The notes: generated by a model from the sequence alone, not told the origin. 64,000 bases of DNA from Phytohabitans rumicis (GCF_011764445.1 NZ_BLPG01000001.1:5642001-5706000); one strand, 5' to 3'; counted from the first letter of the stretch, positions 1 through 9,538 are shown. Program-made: numbers and translations.

Positions 1-168
1 GCAGGAGCAGCCGGGGTACGTGTTGTCGCGCCACGTACCGCCGACGTCGGTGCCCCGGTCGAGCACCACGAAGTCGTCATAACCGCGCTGCTTGAGCCGG
101 ATCGCGGTGCCGAGGCCGCCGAAGCCCGCCCCGACCACCACGATCCGGAAATGCTGTGGCCCCGCCAT
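1..168 (-). CDS. FAD-dependent monooxygenase/oxidoreductase, N-terminal part (cut by window edge)
   Basis: Only the first 56 residues lie in the window, and the gene runs off the left edge. Residues 9-20 read VVVGAGFGGLGT, the Rossmann GxGxxG dinucleotide-binding motif for FAD. About 20 residues later comes a short run ending in VLDRGTDVGGTWRDNTYPG, the GGTWxxNxYPG signature typical of flavin-containing and Baeyer-Villiger monooxygenases of the CzcO/EthA type. This family uses FAD and NADPH to oxygenate ketones, sulfides or amines; the substrate cannot be inferred. The ATG at 166-168 fits the usual family N terminus. Family assignment is firm, function within the family is open. Confidence 0.85.
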   Translation of the reverse strand, partial: MAGPQHFRIVVVGAGFGGLGTAIRLKQRGYDDFVVLDRGTDVGGTWRDNTYPGCSC

Positions 169-207
169 TCCCGGAAGTTACCACCGGGTAGACATTGAGG
201 GAATGCC

Positions 208-585
208 CTACGCGTTTTCCCAGAGACCCACGACGTTGCCCTCGGGGTCGGCGAAGTACCCGACGAACCCCATGTCGCCGACCGCCTGCCGGCCGGCGAC
301 GACGCGGCCGCCGTACTTCTCCACCGCCGCCAGCGCCTCGTCCACGCTGTCCACGCCGATGGTCAGGGTGGGCGAAGTGACCGAGCCCTGCCGCGGGGTG
401 AGCCCGCCGTTGATGCCGCCCGGCTCGGTGGGCATGCCCTGCTCGTCGGTCGGGGTGGTGACGGCCATCGCGTACGACATTTCCGGCATCGGGGTGATCT
501 GCCAGCCGAACGCGTCGTGGTAGAAGGACTGGGCCCGCTCCATGTCATCGGCGGGCAGCTCGAAGTGCACGACTTTTCCGCTCAT
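208..585 (-). CDS. VOC (glyoxalase/bleomycin-resistance fold) family protein
   Basis: This is a 125-residue single-domain protein. It opens with a beta strand, VVHFELPADDMERAQSFYHD, the classic start of a vicinal oxygen chelate module. It ends with the module's closing signature, FADPEGNVVGLWE, where the Glu is a usual metal ligand. Proteins of this size act as dimers, and in this subgroup (PhnB/YdeA-like) the substrate is usually unknown. The start was set at 583-585 because an AGGAGG ribosome-binding site lies 7 bases upstream; the longer frame to 735 adds low-complexity residues and overlaps a LamG remnant. It stands alone between the monooxygenase and that remnant. Confidence 0.85.
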   Translation of the reverse strand: MSGKVVHFELPADDMERAQSFYHDAFGWQITPMPEMSYAMAVTTPTDEQGMPTEPGGINGGLTPRQGSVTSPTLTIGVDSVDEALAAVEKYGGRVVAGRQAVGDMGFVGYFADPEGNVVGLWENA

Positions 586-628
586 GATGTGACCTCCTAT
601 CAGGGGCCATGCTATGCCGGTTGGAGCA

Positions 629-790
629 TTACGCCTGCATAAACCCACTAATGGGGAGAGCCCGGTCGACGATCCGAAGGTCCCCGATCCAGCCGTAGAA
701 GCCCTGCTCGACGATCCGGTCGTGGTGGTACGCACCGACGTACCAGGGCTCGTTCGAGGAGGCGAGGCCGACCGCTGGCGTGGCGAGCGG
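629..790 (-). pseudogene. Remnant of a LamG (concanavalin-like) domain protein C terminus
   Basis: Reading the minus strand in the frame that stops at 629-631 gives about 50 residues containing EPWYVGAYHHDRIVEQ followed by GWIGDLRIVDRALP. The second motif (G-W-I-D/G-D-x-R-I-x-D-R-A-L) is the characteristic last strand of LamG/laminin-G-like jelly-roll domains. No start codon or upstream portion of such a gene is present: the frame runs directly out of the stop of the NicO gene at 799. I read it as a leftover 3' end of a deleted gene. A read-through fusion to NicO is possible if a base is missing near 800, but NicO ends at its normal position. Confidence 0.45.
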
Positions 791-798
791 TGGAGGGG

Positions 799-2214
799 TT
801 AGAGGACGCCGGCCGCGGCGCGGACCGCTACGCCGGCGCCTACCAGCATCACCAGGGTGGCGGTGCTGGCGGGGGCGAACCTCTTCAGGCGCGCCGCGAA
901 CCTGGGGAGGGTGGGGATGCGGCCCAGGCGGCGTTGGGCGGCTACCAGGGCCAGGCCGACCGCGGTGAGGGTGGCGGCCATGCCGACGCCGTACGCGATG
1001 ACCAGGACGACACCGAACGCTGTACGGCCCAGGCCGATCGCGGCCAGCAGCACCACGATCGCGGAAGGGCTGGGCACGAGCCCGCCGGCGATCCCGATGC
1101 CGGCGAGCCCGAGCCGCCCCTGGCCGTGGTGATGGTGGTGGTGATGGCCAGGTCCGTGGTGGTGGTGCCCATGCCCGTGGTCATGGTCGTGCGAGTGGGA
1201 GTGGGAGTGGTCGTGACCATCCGCGTGCGCCTTTGCGTGCCGGCGGCGCTGGATGATCATGCTGGCGCCGACCGCGATGACCACGGCGCCGCTGACGATG
1301 CCGAGGTAGCCGAGGATCCGGTCGCCGGCCAGCGTGCTGGAGGTGGCGAGCAGCAGGCCCACCACCAGCACGCCCCCGGTGTGGGTGAGCGTCACGGTCG
1401 CGCCCACCGCCACCGCGTCCCGGATCCGCCGCCGCTGGGCCGCCGCGTACGCCGCCAGCACCGTCTTGCCGTGTCCGGGCAGCGCGGCGTGGCCGGCGCC
1501 GAGCACCAGGGCGAGCAGCACGGCGAGCAGCCCCACGGTCGGGGTCAGCCGCGGGCCGCCGGCGAGGTCCTGGAAGCGCTTCTCCACGGACGCGGTGACG
1601 GAGGCGAGGAAACCGTCGTTCGCCCGCTGCAGCGAAGCGCCGGCCGTGCCCGTGCCGGGCGCCACGCGCAGGGTCGCCGTCCGCACGTCCGGCGCCGAGG
1701 ACAGCGGATCCGCCGGGTACGTCCGCAGTTCGTCGCTGATGCTCGTCGCCGGCAGGGACGAGTCGACGTGTACGCCGTCGCCCTTGGCGGTCATCTCGCG
1801 CCACCCGACCCGGTCGGCGGCGTAGCCGTTGTCCACGGCGACCGTCGCGGTGTCCAGTGAAACCGAGGCGGTCAGGCCACACGTGAGCCGGCTGGTCTGC
1901 AGGCCGCCGCTGCCGTCCACATAGGCGAAGTCGCTTCGCCCGACCGTCCACGGTAGACGCTTGCCGTCCACGGTGAGCGCGATGGCGTCGGCGAGCGCGG
2001 TGCAGGTCGGCGGCGCCTCGGACTTCTGCTGCAGGGTGGGGATCTCGGCGAAGTCGACCACGGCGGTCGCCTCGACGCCGTCCGGGCGCAGGGTCAGCCC
2101 GACGTACTGGTTGACCGAGAAGTTGCCCAGCGGGTGGGCGCTCGCCGGGTTGGCCGGCATCAGCACGAACGCGATCGGTACGGCGGCGAGGGCGAGCAAC
2201 CAGCGGCGCTTCAT
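799..2214 (-). CDS. NicO-family nickel/cobalt transporter with histidine-rich loop
   Basis: A 471-residue membrane protein. Residues 1-26 form a signal peptide ending in SAHPLGNFSVNQ, the HPLGNF motif that opens extracytoplasmic domains in this family. Residues 27-205 are a predicted extracytoplasmic domain. About six membrane segments follow, the first containing GAGHAALPGHGKT (the conserved GxxHAxxPGHGK motif). A cytoplasmic loop near residues 330-365 is almost entirely His, Asp, Gly and Ser, a metal-binding tract. These transporters carry Ni or Co ions, sometimes export. The ATG overlaps the stop of the upstream TPR gene (ATGA), so the two are translationally coupled. The ion cannot be decided from sequence. 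Confidence 0.85.
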   Translation of the reverse strand: MKRRWLLALAAVPIAFVLMPANPASAHPLGNFSVNQYVGLTLRPDGVEATAVVDFAEIPTLQQKSEAPPTCTALADAIALTVDGKRLPWTVGRSDFAYVDGSGGLQTSRLTCGLTASVSLDTATVAVDNGYAADRVGWREMTAKGDGVHVDSSLPATSISDELRTYPADPLSSAPDVRTATLRVAPGTGTAGASLQRANDGFLASVTASVEKRFQDLAGGPRLTPTVGLLAVLLALVLGAGHAALPGHGKTVLAAYAAAQRRRIRDAVAVGATVTLTHTGGVLVVGLLLATSSTLAGDRILGYLGIVSGAVVIAVGASMIIQRRRHAKAHADGHDHSHSHSHDHDHGHGHHHHGPGHHHHHHHGQGRLGLAGIGIAGGLVPSPSAIVVLLAAIGLGRTAFGVVLVIAYGVGMAATLTAVGLALVAAQRRLGRIPTLPRFAARLKRFAPASTATLVMLVGAGVAVRAAAGVL

Positions 2215-3502
2215 CGGGTGACCTCCGGTCCGGCGAGCAGCTTTCGCGCCAGCGGCGCGTCGATGGGGAGAAGTACGGGTTGACGCGGACCGCCTCGGCC
2301 ACGTGACCCCGGCCGGCGCCGGTCTGGCCGAGCGCCAGCTCGATCACGCCCAGGTGGTAGGCGTACGTGGCGGAGCGGGCGCCGCTGGCGACGGCCCGGC
2401 GGGCGTACGGCAGCGCCTCGGCGTCCCGCCCGGCGTGGTGCAGTGCCCAGGCGAGGTTGTCAGCGACATCGGCGTGCGTACGGCGGGACCACTCGGCGCG
2501 CGCCTCCTTCAGCGCGGTGGCCGGGTCGCCAGCCGCGAGGGCGAGCGCGGTGCCGGTCAGGCCGTCCACCCCGCCCGCGCCGGTGAAGAGGCGGTGCGCG
2601 GTGCTGGCCAGGTCGAGTTGGGCCTGCGCCTGAGTGGTACGCCCGGCCGCGCGCAGGAACTCGGCGTACTCCAGGACGTAGGAAGGGGTGGGCGCGCGGC
2701 GGGTGAGGTCGGCGTACCCGGCCAGCGCCGCGTCGATCCGGCCGTTGGCCCAGTCCACGCGGGCCCGGCCGCGCTGCAGCGCGATCGAGCCGGGGTCGGC
2801 GGCGAGGCCGAGCTCGTACTCGCGGGCGGCGCCGGCCAGGTCGCCGGCGTACCAGGCGAGGTCGCCGAGCTGGACCCGGCAGAAGCCGATGTCGGCCGTG
2901 CTGACCGCGGCGGCGAGTGCCTGGTTCATCAGGTCGGTCGCCGCGCTCACCATGCCGCGCTGCTCCAGGTCGTAGGAGCCCCGGGCGTACGCGGACAGGC
3001 CCGGCCGCAGGTCGAGCAGGCGCTGCACGGCCGCGGTCGCCGCCTTGACGTTCCCGAGTTGGGTTTCGGCGTCGGCGAGCACGGCGTACGCGTCCGCGTC
3101 GTACCCGTTGATTTTGGTGGCCGCCAGCGCGAGCTTGCGGGCGGCGGCGAAGTCGTGGCGGGCGTTCGCGAGGGCGCCCTGCGCGACGAGCGCGTCGCCG
3201 TTGTCCTTGGGCTTGACGGCGAGCGAGCGGCGGGCGGCCTCTTCGGCGCGGGGGTAGTTGGTGGGGTCGGCGGTGACCCGACCGCGCTCGACGTATGCGA
3301 CGGCGAGGGCCGCCCACGTGCGCCAGTCGCCCGGCACCAACCGGAGCCGCTCCTGCGCGCGGGCGATGGGGTCCGCGGGCTGCGCCATCGCGGCGGGAGC
3401 CGGGGTCGGCGCCGACGCCGTCGGGCCGAGCACGGCGGCAACAGCCGTAACGCCGATCGCGGCGGCGATCGCGATCCCGACCACTGCTGCTGTCCGTCGC
3501 AT
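2211..3502 (-). CDS. Secreted/anchored TPR (tetratricopeptide) repeat protein, frameshifted near its 3' end
   Basis: After correction the product has 430 residues. Residues 1-30 are a hydrophobic signal/anchor segment, followed by a Pro/Ala linker and about ten degenerate TPR helical pairs, with motifs such as RAEEAARRSLAVKPKDN and GDLAGAAREYELGLAADP. TPR arrays mediate protein-protein contacts. The frame is intact to the residues VNPYFSP, where a GGGG run (2265-2268, plus strand) appears to lack one G. Restoring it yields a short tail ending at a TGA that overlaps the NicO start by ATGA, the expected operon junction. A strong GGAGG site precedes the ATG. It lies between DUF4331 and NicO genes, so a joint role in the cell envelope is likely but unproven. 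Confidence 0.8.
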
Positions 3503-3581
3503 TTCAGGTCCTCCTCGGACGAAGCGGGAGAAGGGGCGCGCCGCACCACGGGGGACGGATGCGGCGCGCCCGGAAAGGGGG

Positions 3582-5221
3582 TCAGTACCGCTGGGTGGGC
3601 TGGTCCGCCATGCGGACCCGGCGCCGCCACAGCCAGGCGAGGATCAGCAGGGCCAGCCCTGCGCTCGCCGCGACCCCACAGCCGCCGCCGCGATGGTGGC
3701 GGGCATGCCGTCGCCGTCCCGGCTGGCGAACCCGGCAGGGGTCAGCTCGGGGCCCTTCGACGAGTCGTCGGCCGCGGCCGGTGCGACGCCGTCGCCACCG
3801 GTGTTGACGCCGACGCCGTTGGGCAGGGCGAGGTAGGGGAACTTGCCGCTGAACGCCTGGTCGTTGGCGTCCACCTTGTCGCCGGCCGCGAGCGCGTCGA
3901 CGATCTTGCCGGTCTGTGCCGCGCCCTCAAGCGCCTGCACCTCGATGTCGACCACGTCGTCGGTCAGCCGCCGGCCGTTCGGGAAGCCCTGCAGGTCGCC
4001 GGCCAGCACCCCGAGCCGGTTGGGCTCGGCGGTGACGGGCACCGTCAGGTTCAGCCGCAGCATCTCGGACGGGACGAACCGCTTCGGGTTGACATCCTTG
4101 TTGTTGAGCTGGGAGTTGAGGTCGGCCTTGATTGGACCACCGGCCTTGGTGGTGATGCCGGTCAGGAAGATCTCGACCAGGTCGTTGCGCGGTGCCTTGG
4201 GTGCCGGGATGCCGTAGATCTGTTCGATCAGCTGCGGCACCTCGGGGTTGGTGACCCGCTTGACGATGGTCGGGTTCTTGCCGTCCTGGTCCGGACGGGA
4301 GGCGTTGAACGCGTCCTTCAGCGCCGCAGGCACGACGACCTCGTTGACCAGCGGGTTGCCCAGCCGGGAGACCTGCACGCGGTCACCCGTCGAGCCGCCA
4401 CCGGCGAGCCGCACGCGCGGGCGGTCGGTGGTGGTCCAGACGCCGATGTTGGGGTTGCGCTTCGCGTCGCCGTTCAGCGCCACGTCCTTGAACGGCACCT
4501 GCAGGACGATCGTGTTGACGTTGTAGCCGGCGAGCGTGTCCTGACCGGTCTCGCTCAGGTCGCCGCCGTACAGCAGGTCGAAGACCCGCAGGTCCAGGAA
4601 GAACGGGTCGTCGGCCTGGCCCGCGAAGATCTTCCAGCCGCCGGGCAGCTGGATCGCGGCCTGGTCGCGCAGCTTGGCGTAGTCCGGCATCGAGGCCGGG
4701 CCGACGCGGGACGGCGCCACCGGTCCGTCCGTCACTCGGGTCTTGAACGGCTTGCCGTTGAACGAGGACTCCAGCGTGTACGTCTGGCGCACCAGCAGGT
4801 TCTCGTCGTTGAGCGAGGTCACCGGGCCGTTGTTGTAGAGGAACGTCTTGGTGCCGCGCTTGTCGGTCGTCTTGAACTTCCACCGGAAGACCGCGTCCGC
4901 CTTGGCGTCGCCGTCGCTGTCGACGTTGATGTTGTACGTCGCGTCGGTGGCGAACGGGTAGAAGTTCGGCCCGCCGTTCGGCTCCTCGAACGGGATCCAG
5001 TTCGCCACGAAGGTGACGTAGTCCGGCCGGTCGGGGCTGACGAAGGCGTACAGGTCGGTGTTGTCGACGGCCGGGTCGGCCGCGATCAGGGGAGCCTCGC
5101 GGTGGCTGGAGGCTACGGCGCCGCTCGGGCCGAGGCCGTACAGCCCCGCGCCGCCGAGCACGGCCATCGCCGCGAGTGCGGCGGCGCCGCGGCGCGTGGA
5201 GAGTCGGGTACGTATGGACAT
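3582..5221 (-). CDS. DUF4331 domain protein, secreted and membrane-anchored (frameshift near C terminus)
   Basis: Corrected length is 546 residues. A signal peptide ends at about residue 38 (GAVASSHREAPL). The SSHREAPLI start and the DNTDLYAFVSPD stretch are hallmarks of DUF4331, a bacterial family of unknown function. The body carries the family motifs DATYNINVDSDGD and NGRRLTDDVVDI. The raw frame ends in an unlikely tail after AAAAVG. Adding one C to the CCCC run at 3674-3677 restores a C-terminal hydrophobic helix (GLALLILAWLW) followed by RRR and a tail ending QPTQRY, a clear membrane anchor with a positive inside. A GGAAGGAA ribosome site precedes the ATG. It heads the DUF4331-TPR-NicO set. 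Confidence 0.85.
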
Positions 5222-5344
5222 CGGGGTTCCTTCCGCCCTTGCTGAGGTGTCTGCAAGGCGTTCGCACCCCAGCAGCCCTCGGACGGCCCCCTGTCAGATA
5301 CCTATCAATGACCCATCCACCCCGCCCGCAGCTCCGAACCCCCA

Positions 5345-5397
5345 TGATCAGGGCGTCCCTCAAGTCGCTCCAGCAACGTGAGGGACGCCCTGATCAC
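5345..5397. terminator. Perfect 18-bp inverted repeat, GATC-ended hairpin
   Basis: The arms TGATCAGGGCGTCCCTCA (5345-5362) and its exact complement (5380-5397) flank a loop of 17 bases. It lies just past the 3' end of the minus-strand gene at 5397 and upstream of the DUF4331 gene, and it has no U-tract. It resembles other GATC-ended hairpins at gene ends in this window (23269, 53367, 60833). Most likely it is an intrinsic terminator of the actinobacterial, tail-less kind. Confidence 0.65.
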
Positions 5398-5987
5398 TAG
5401 AGGCCCAGGAGGCGGTCCAGGAAGTCGCGGTAGCTGCGGATGGCCACGCGCAGGTGCTCGGTCTCTTCGCCTTCCCACTTGCCCAGGGCGTCCTTCTCCC
5501 TGACCAGGGACTCGGTCAGGGAGGTGACGGCCTCGTCCACCAGGGTGCGGGCGTCGGCCGCGGCGGCCGGTGGGTCGTCGATGAACCGCAGCTGCACGTC
5601 GCGCCAGCGATCCCGCAGGGCCTGCGCGGTGTCCTCGCCCCACAGCCCGGTCACCGGCTCGGCCGGCACGTCGCCGGGCAGGACCGCGGACTCCGTGATC
5701 GGCTCGTCCGCCATCGGCTCCTCGTCGGCCATGGGCTCGTCTTGCCGCGGCGTCACGGCGGTCAGGTCGTCCGGGTCGGTGCGCTCGTCGGACAGCACCG
5801 GGTCCTCGAACGTGCCCTCGTCTTCGAGCGCTTCCTCGGGTACCCGGTCGGTGACGTCCTCGACGTCGGCCTCTGTGTCAGGGTCCGGCGCCGCGGGTAC
5901 GGGCACCGGGGTGGAGGTGACCTTCGCCGGCGTCCCGGCGGACGGCGGATCGGTCGGGGGATACGAGTACGTTTGCTGGTTGCTCAT
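5397..5987 (-). CDS. Hypothetical acidic protein, C-terminal domain shared with neighbour
   Basis: A 196-residue protein in two parts. Residues 1-105 are disordered, rich in Pro, Asp, Glu and Thr, and strongly acidic, with a repeated EEPMADE element. Residues 106-196 form a helical domain (RWRDVQLRFIDDPPAAAADA ... YRDFLDRLLGL). The same domain (IQIRFVDDPVAAV ... YRALITDLLGR) occurs in the next gene upstream at 6000-6554, so the pair arose by duplication. There is no signal peptide and no catalytic motif. The two genes are 12 bp apart and co-transcribed. Function is not known. Confidence 0.75.
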   Translation of the reverse strand: MSNQQTYSYPPTDPPSAGTPAKVTSTPVPVPAAPDPDTEADVEDVTDRVPEEALEDEGTFEDPVLSDERTDPDDLTAVTPRQDEPMADEEPMADEPITESAVLPGDVPAEPVTGLWGEDTAQALRDRWRDVQLRFIDDPPAAAADARTLVDEAVTSLTESLVREKDALGKWEGEETEHLRVAIRSYRDFLDRLLGL

Positions 5988-5999
5988 GGCGGTGGCTCC

Positions 6000-6554
6000 T
6001 CACCCGTTGGTACGGCTCGATACCGGTTCGCGCCCGAGCAGGTCAGTGATCAGCGCCCGGTAGTGCACGAGCGCCTCGCGGAGCTGCTCGGTGCTGGCCT
6101 CGTCGCGTTCGTTCCGCTCGTGGACCTCGTGGGCCTCGCGGTAGTGGCCCAGGGCCCGGGCATGCTCGACGGACAGGTAGGCGAGCTGCTCCTCGTAGTC
6201 TCCCGCGGGGTAGCCGAGCTCGGCGGTCAGACGGCCGACGAACTCGTCCGCGGCGGTCACCGCGGCCACGGGGTCGTCGACGAAGCGGATCTGGATCTCT
6301 TCCCACTCCGCGGCGAACCGGTCGCGGGCTTCGGGGGAGAGCGCCTTGTGGTCCAGTCCGGCGTGCCGGCGCTCGCGTTCGCGCAGTTCACGCTCCGCGG
6401 CGGCGCGGCCTTCCCGCTGGGCGACGAGGCGGTCGTACTCGGGGCCGAATCGGTGCCGCAGCGACCAGCGGCGCGCCAGCATCCAGGCGGCCGCGGCAGC
6501 GGCCAAGATCACAAGTGCCACGATGACGGTGATGACTATCTGCGTAGCTGACAT
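6000..6554 (-). CDS. Hypothetical membrane-anchored helical protein, paralogue of downstream gene
   Basis: A 184-residue protein. Residues 6-28 are one transmembrane helix (IVITVIVALVILAAAAAAWM). Then come a charged coiled-coil stretch (about 50-85) and the helical domain EWEEIQIRFVDDPVAAVTAA that it shares with the product of 5397-5987. The start was set at the ATG of MSATQIV because the longer frame adds 20 polar residues before the helix. One partner is membrane-bound and the other is soluble and acidic, which suggests they work together, perhaps as a membrane-recruited pair. This is inference. Confidence 0.75.
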   Translation of the reverse strand: MSATQIVITVIVALVILAAAAAAWMLARRWSLRHRFGPEYDRLVAQREGRAAAERELRERERRHAGLDHKALSPEARDRFAAEWEEIQIRFVDDPVAAVTAADEFVGRLTAELGYPAGDYEEQLAYLSVEHARALGHYREAHEVHERNERDEASTEQLREALVHYRALITDLLGREPVSSRTNG

Positions 6555-6710
6555 GCCCGTTCTAGTTCCCGCCCAACCATGATCGGCAATCCTCGTCAGG
6601 CTAACTGGACTCATTCAAGAAAGTGGGCGCCATCGCGTTCAAACATTTGTTGCGCCGGCATGTATCCTGCCGAAGGCGCCGTACCGTATCTCGACGGGCG
6701 AGGTCTTTGT

Positions 6711-9116
6711 ATGAATACAGGCAACTGGTCCATCCGCGCGAAGATTATCGCTCTGGTGACCGTGCCGCTCGCCGCCCTTTTGGCGCTTTGGATCTTCACC
6801 ACGACACTGACCATCGGGCCAGCGTTGAACCTGCTCGCCACCCGTACGCTGCTCGACGAGGTGGGCAAGCCGGGCGAGTCCATGGTGGCCGAGTTGCAGC
6901 GCGAGCGCCGGCTCGCCCTCGTCTATCTGGCCGGTCGTGGCGACCTGCCGGCCCTGACGGAGCAGCGCAACCGCACCGACGCGGCCGTCGACACGTTCCG
7001 CCAGCGGGCCGCCAGCGACGACCTGCGCGACACCGCGGGCGGCCGGCTGCGTACCCATCTGGACCAGCTCTTCACCTCGCTCGACCTGCTGCCCACCGGC
7101 CGTGGCTTCATCGACCGGCGGGAGATGGACCAGTCCGGCGCGCTGGGCCTCTACAGTGGCGTGATCGACGGCGCGTTCCGGGTCTTCGACATCACGTCCG
7201 ATCTGGAAGACGACGAGCTCACCCGGGAGGCGCGGGCGGTCACCGCGCTCGGCCGGGCCCGTGAGGTGCTCGGCCAGTCCGACGCGTTGCTGGCCGGTGC
7301 GTTCGCCGCCGGAAAGTTTGGTGGCGGCGAGCACGCCCAGCTCGTCCAGATCATCGGCGCGCACCGCTACCTCTACGCCGCCGCGCTGCCGGCACTGCCC
7401 GACGCGGAGCGGGTCGGCTACCAGCGGATGGTCGAGGGCGAGGCGTTCACCCAGCTGCGCGCGCTGGAAGACCGGGTCATCGCGCAGGGCCAGGACGGCC
7501 AGCCGGTGCCGGTGACCGCGACCGCCTGGCAGAGCGCGTACGAGCCCGCCGTGCGGCAGCTGCGCGACTTCGAGCTGTCCACATCGGACGCCCTGGCCGA
7601 CCGGGCCACGCCGGTTGCCGTCGGCGTGCTGCTGCGACTCGCACTCGCCGGCCTGCTCGGGCTGGCCGCGATCGCGCTCTCGCTGCTGATCTCGCTGCGG
7701 GTCGGCCGGTCGCTGATCCGCCGGCTGACCGGCCTGCGGGAAAACGCCATGGACCTGGCCGATCGGCGGCTGCCCGCGGTCGTTGGCCGGCTGCGCCGCG
7801 GCGAGGAGGTCGACGTCGCGGCCGAGTCGCCACCCCTGGAGTACGGCAGCGACGAGATCGGCCAGGTCGGGCGGGCGTTCACCGAGGCGCAGCGCACCGC
7901 CGTACAGGCCGCGGTCGACGAGGCGACCCTGCGCCGCGGCTTCAACGACGTCTTCCTCAACATCGCCCGGCGCAGCCAGGCGCTGCTGCACCGCCAGCTC
8001 GCCCTGCTGGACAAGATGGAGCGGCGCAGCAACGACCCGGACGAGCTGGAAGACCTCTTCCGCGTCGACCACCTGGCCACCCGGATGCGCAGGCACGCCG
8101 AAGACCTCGTGATCCTCGCCGGGGCGGCACCGGGCCGCGGCTGGCGCAACCCGGTGAACGCCATCGACGTGATCCGTGGAGCGGTGTCCGAAGTGGAGGA
8201 CTACGCCCGCGTGTCGGTGGTGAAGATGGAGCCCGCCGCCATCGCCGGCCGGGCCGTCGGCGACGTGATCCACCTGCTCGCGGAGCTGATCGAGAACGCG
8301 ACGTCGTTCTCGCCGCCGGAGACGCGGGTGCTGATCACCGGGCTGAGTGTCCCCAATGGATACGCCATCGAGATCGAGGACCGCGGGCTCGGCATGCCCG
8401 CGGACGCCATCGGCGAGGCCAACCGGAAGCTGAGCCGCCCGCCCGACTTCGACCCGGCCAACAGCGCCCGCCTCGGCCTCTTCGTCGTCGCCCAGCTCGG
8501 CGCCCGGCACGGCATGCGGATCCAGTTGCGCGCCTCGCCGTACGGCGGCGTGACAGCCGTCGTACTCGTGCCGCCGGACCTGATCGCACCCGCGCCGGAG
8601 CCGGCCGCGCTGACCGCCGGCCCGGCGGACGGGTCGGGCTCGCCGCGGGTGCGGCGGGCGCGCACGCTGCCGTTGGGGGACAGCGCGCCGCGGCGTTCCC
8701 TGGAGGCCGCCCCGCGTCCGGTGCTCGTCCCGGCGCCGGCGGCGTCACCGGCTGAGCCCATCGAGCCGACCGAGGTGCGCCCGGCCGCCGGCTTCCGGAG
8801 CCGGAGCGAGCCAGCCAGCTCTGTCCCGGCGCTCGGCGCGGACGGGCTGCCGCGGCGCGTACGGCAGGCGAGCCTGGCGCCGCAGCTCCGGTCCGAGGCG
8901 CCCGGTCACACCACAGTGGAGGACATCGATCCGGTGCCGGCTCCACGTACGCCGGATCAGGCCCGTGCGACGATGGCCGCGCTTCAGTCCGGCACCGCGC
9001 GGGGCCGGCGGGAGGCCGACAGCGCGCCACCGGCCCGCGGTACGGCCGTACCCCCGCCGGGCAGCGTGGTCAGGCCGGGCACCACAGTGGACGCCGAGCC
9101 GAAGGGAGACGCGTAA
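6711..9116 (+). CDS. cvnA: Conservon sensor kinase-like protein (CvnA), nitrate-sensing NIT and HATPase domains
   Basis: An 801-residue membrane sensor. A first membrane helix lies at residues 12-32. A periplasmic helical NIT-like domain (about 50-300) contains QRERRLALVYLA. A second membrane helix (about 305-330) is followed by a HAMP segment, a dimerisation region (NIARRSQALLHRQLALLDKM) and a HATPase_c domain with ELIENATSFSPPETRV (N box), EDRGLGMP (G1) and GLFVVAQL. As in other conservon kinases no canonical phospho-His H-box is obvious. A Pro/Ala-rich tail of about 170 residues completes it. The ATG at 6711 follows 150 bases of non-coding DNA. In Streptomyces, CvnA-D form a membrane complex likened to eukaryotic G-protein-coupled signalling. 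Confidence 0.9.
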   Translation: MNTGNWSIRAKIIALVTVPLAALLALWIFTTTLTIGPALNLLATRTLLDEVGKPGESMVAELQRERRLALVYLAGRGDLPALTEQRNRTDAAVDTFRQRAASDDLRDTAGGRLRTHLDQLFTSLDLLPTGRGFIDRREMDQSGALGLYSGVIDGAFRVFDITSDLEDDELTREARAVTALGRAREVLGQSDALLAGAFAAGKFGGGEHAQLVQIIGAHRYLYAAALPALPDAERVGYQRMVEGEAFTQLRALEDRVIAQGQDGQPVPVTATAWQSAYEPAVRQLRDFELSTSDALADRATPVAVGVLLRLALAGLLGLAAIALSLLISLRVGRSLIRRLTGLRENAMDLADRRLPAVVGRLRRGEEVDVAAESPPLEYGSDEIGQVGRAFTEAQRTAVQAAVDEATLRRGFNDVFLNIARRSQALLHRQLALLDKMERRSNDPDELEDLFRVDHLATRMRRHAEDLVILAGAAPGRGWRNPVNAIDVIRGAVSEVEDYARVSVVKMEPAAIAGRAVGDVIHLLAELIENATSFSPPETRVLITGLSVPNGYAIEIEDRGLGMPADAIGEANRKLSRPPDFDPANSARLGLFVVAQLGARHGMRIQLRASPYGGVTAVVLVPPDLIAPAPEPAALTAGPADGSGSPRVRRARTLPLGDSAPRRSLEAAPRPVLVPAPAASPAEPIEPTEVRPAAGFRSRSEPASSVPALGADGLPRRVRQASLAPQLRSEAPGHTTVEDIDPVPAPRTPDQARATMAALQSGTARGRREADSAPPARGTAVPPPGSVVRPGTTVDAEPKGDA

Positions 9117-9538
9117 TGGTCTCGACAATCAGGCCGGCCGCGAGACTGAACTGGCTGCTCGACGATCTGATCGACCGGGTGCCGTCGGCGCAACAGGCCG
9201 TGGTGCTCTCCGCTGACGGGCTGCTGATGGGTTCGTCGCGCGGGCTGACCCGGGAGGACGCCGAGCACCTGTCCGCCATGGCCGCCGGCTTCCAGAGCCT
9301 GGCCAAGGGCGCGAGCCGCCATTTCGGCACCGGACCGGTCCGGCAGACCGTGGTCGAGATGGAGTCGGCGTACCTCTTCGTCACCGCCGCCGGCCAGGGC
9401 GCCTGCCTCGCGCTGCTGGCGAATATCGACTCCGACATCGGCCTGATCGCGTACGAGATGGCGATGCTGGTCGCCCGGGTGGGCCAGAACATGAGCTCCC
9501 CGACGCGCCAGCCGACGGTGCCGGCCGATGCGGGGTGA
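9116..9538 (+). CDS. cvnB: Roadblock/LC7 domain protein (CvnB)
   Basis: A 140-residue single roadblock/LC7 domain, with the expected pattern LNWLLDDLIDRVPSAQQAVV, VLSADGLLMGSSRGL and a final IAYEMAMLVARVG helix. In conservons this protein pairs with the small GTPase encoded two genes downstream and is thought to act in a GAP/GEF-like way, as MglB does for MglA. Its ATG overlaps the cvnA stop by one base (TAATG), so translation is coupled. Confidence 0.92.
   Translation: MVSTIRPAARLNWLLDDLIDRVPSAQQAVVLSADGLLMGSSRGLTREDAEHLSAMAAGFQSLAKGASRHFGTGPVRQTVVEMESAYLFVTAAGQGACLALLANIDSDIGLIAYEMAMLVARVGQNMSSPTRQPTVPADAG

Noticed and set aside
2303-5245. A 980-residue plus-strand open frame
   Set aside because: It runs antisense to the DUF4331 and TPR genes, is rich in Arg, Gly and Val without any domain, and is explained by high GC with few stop codons.
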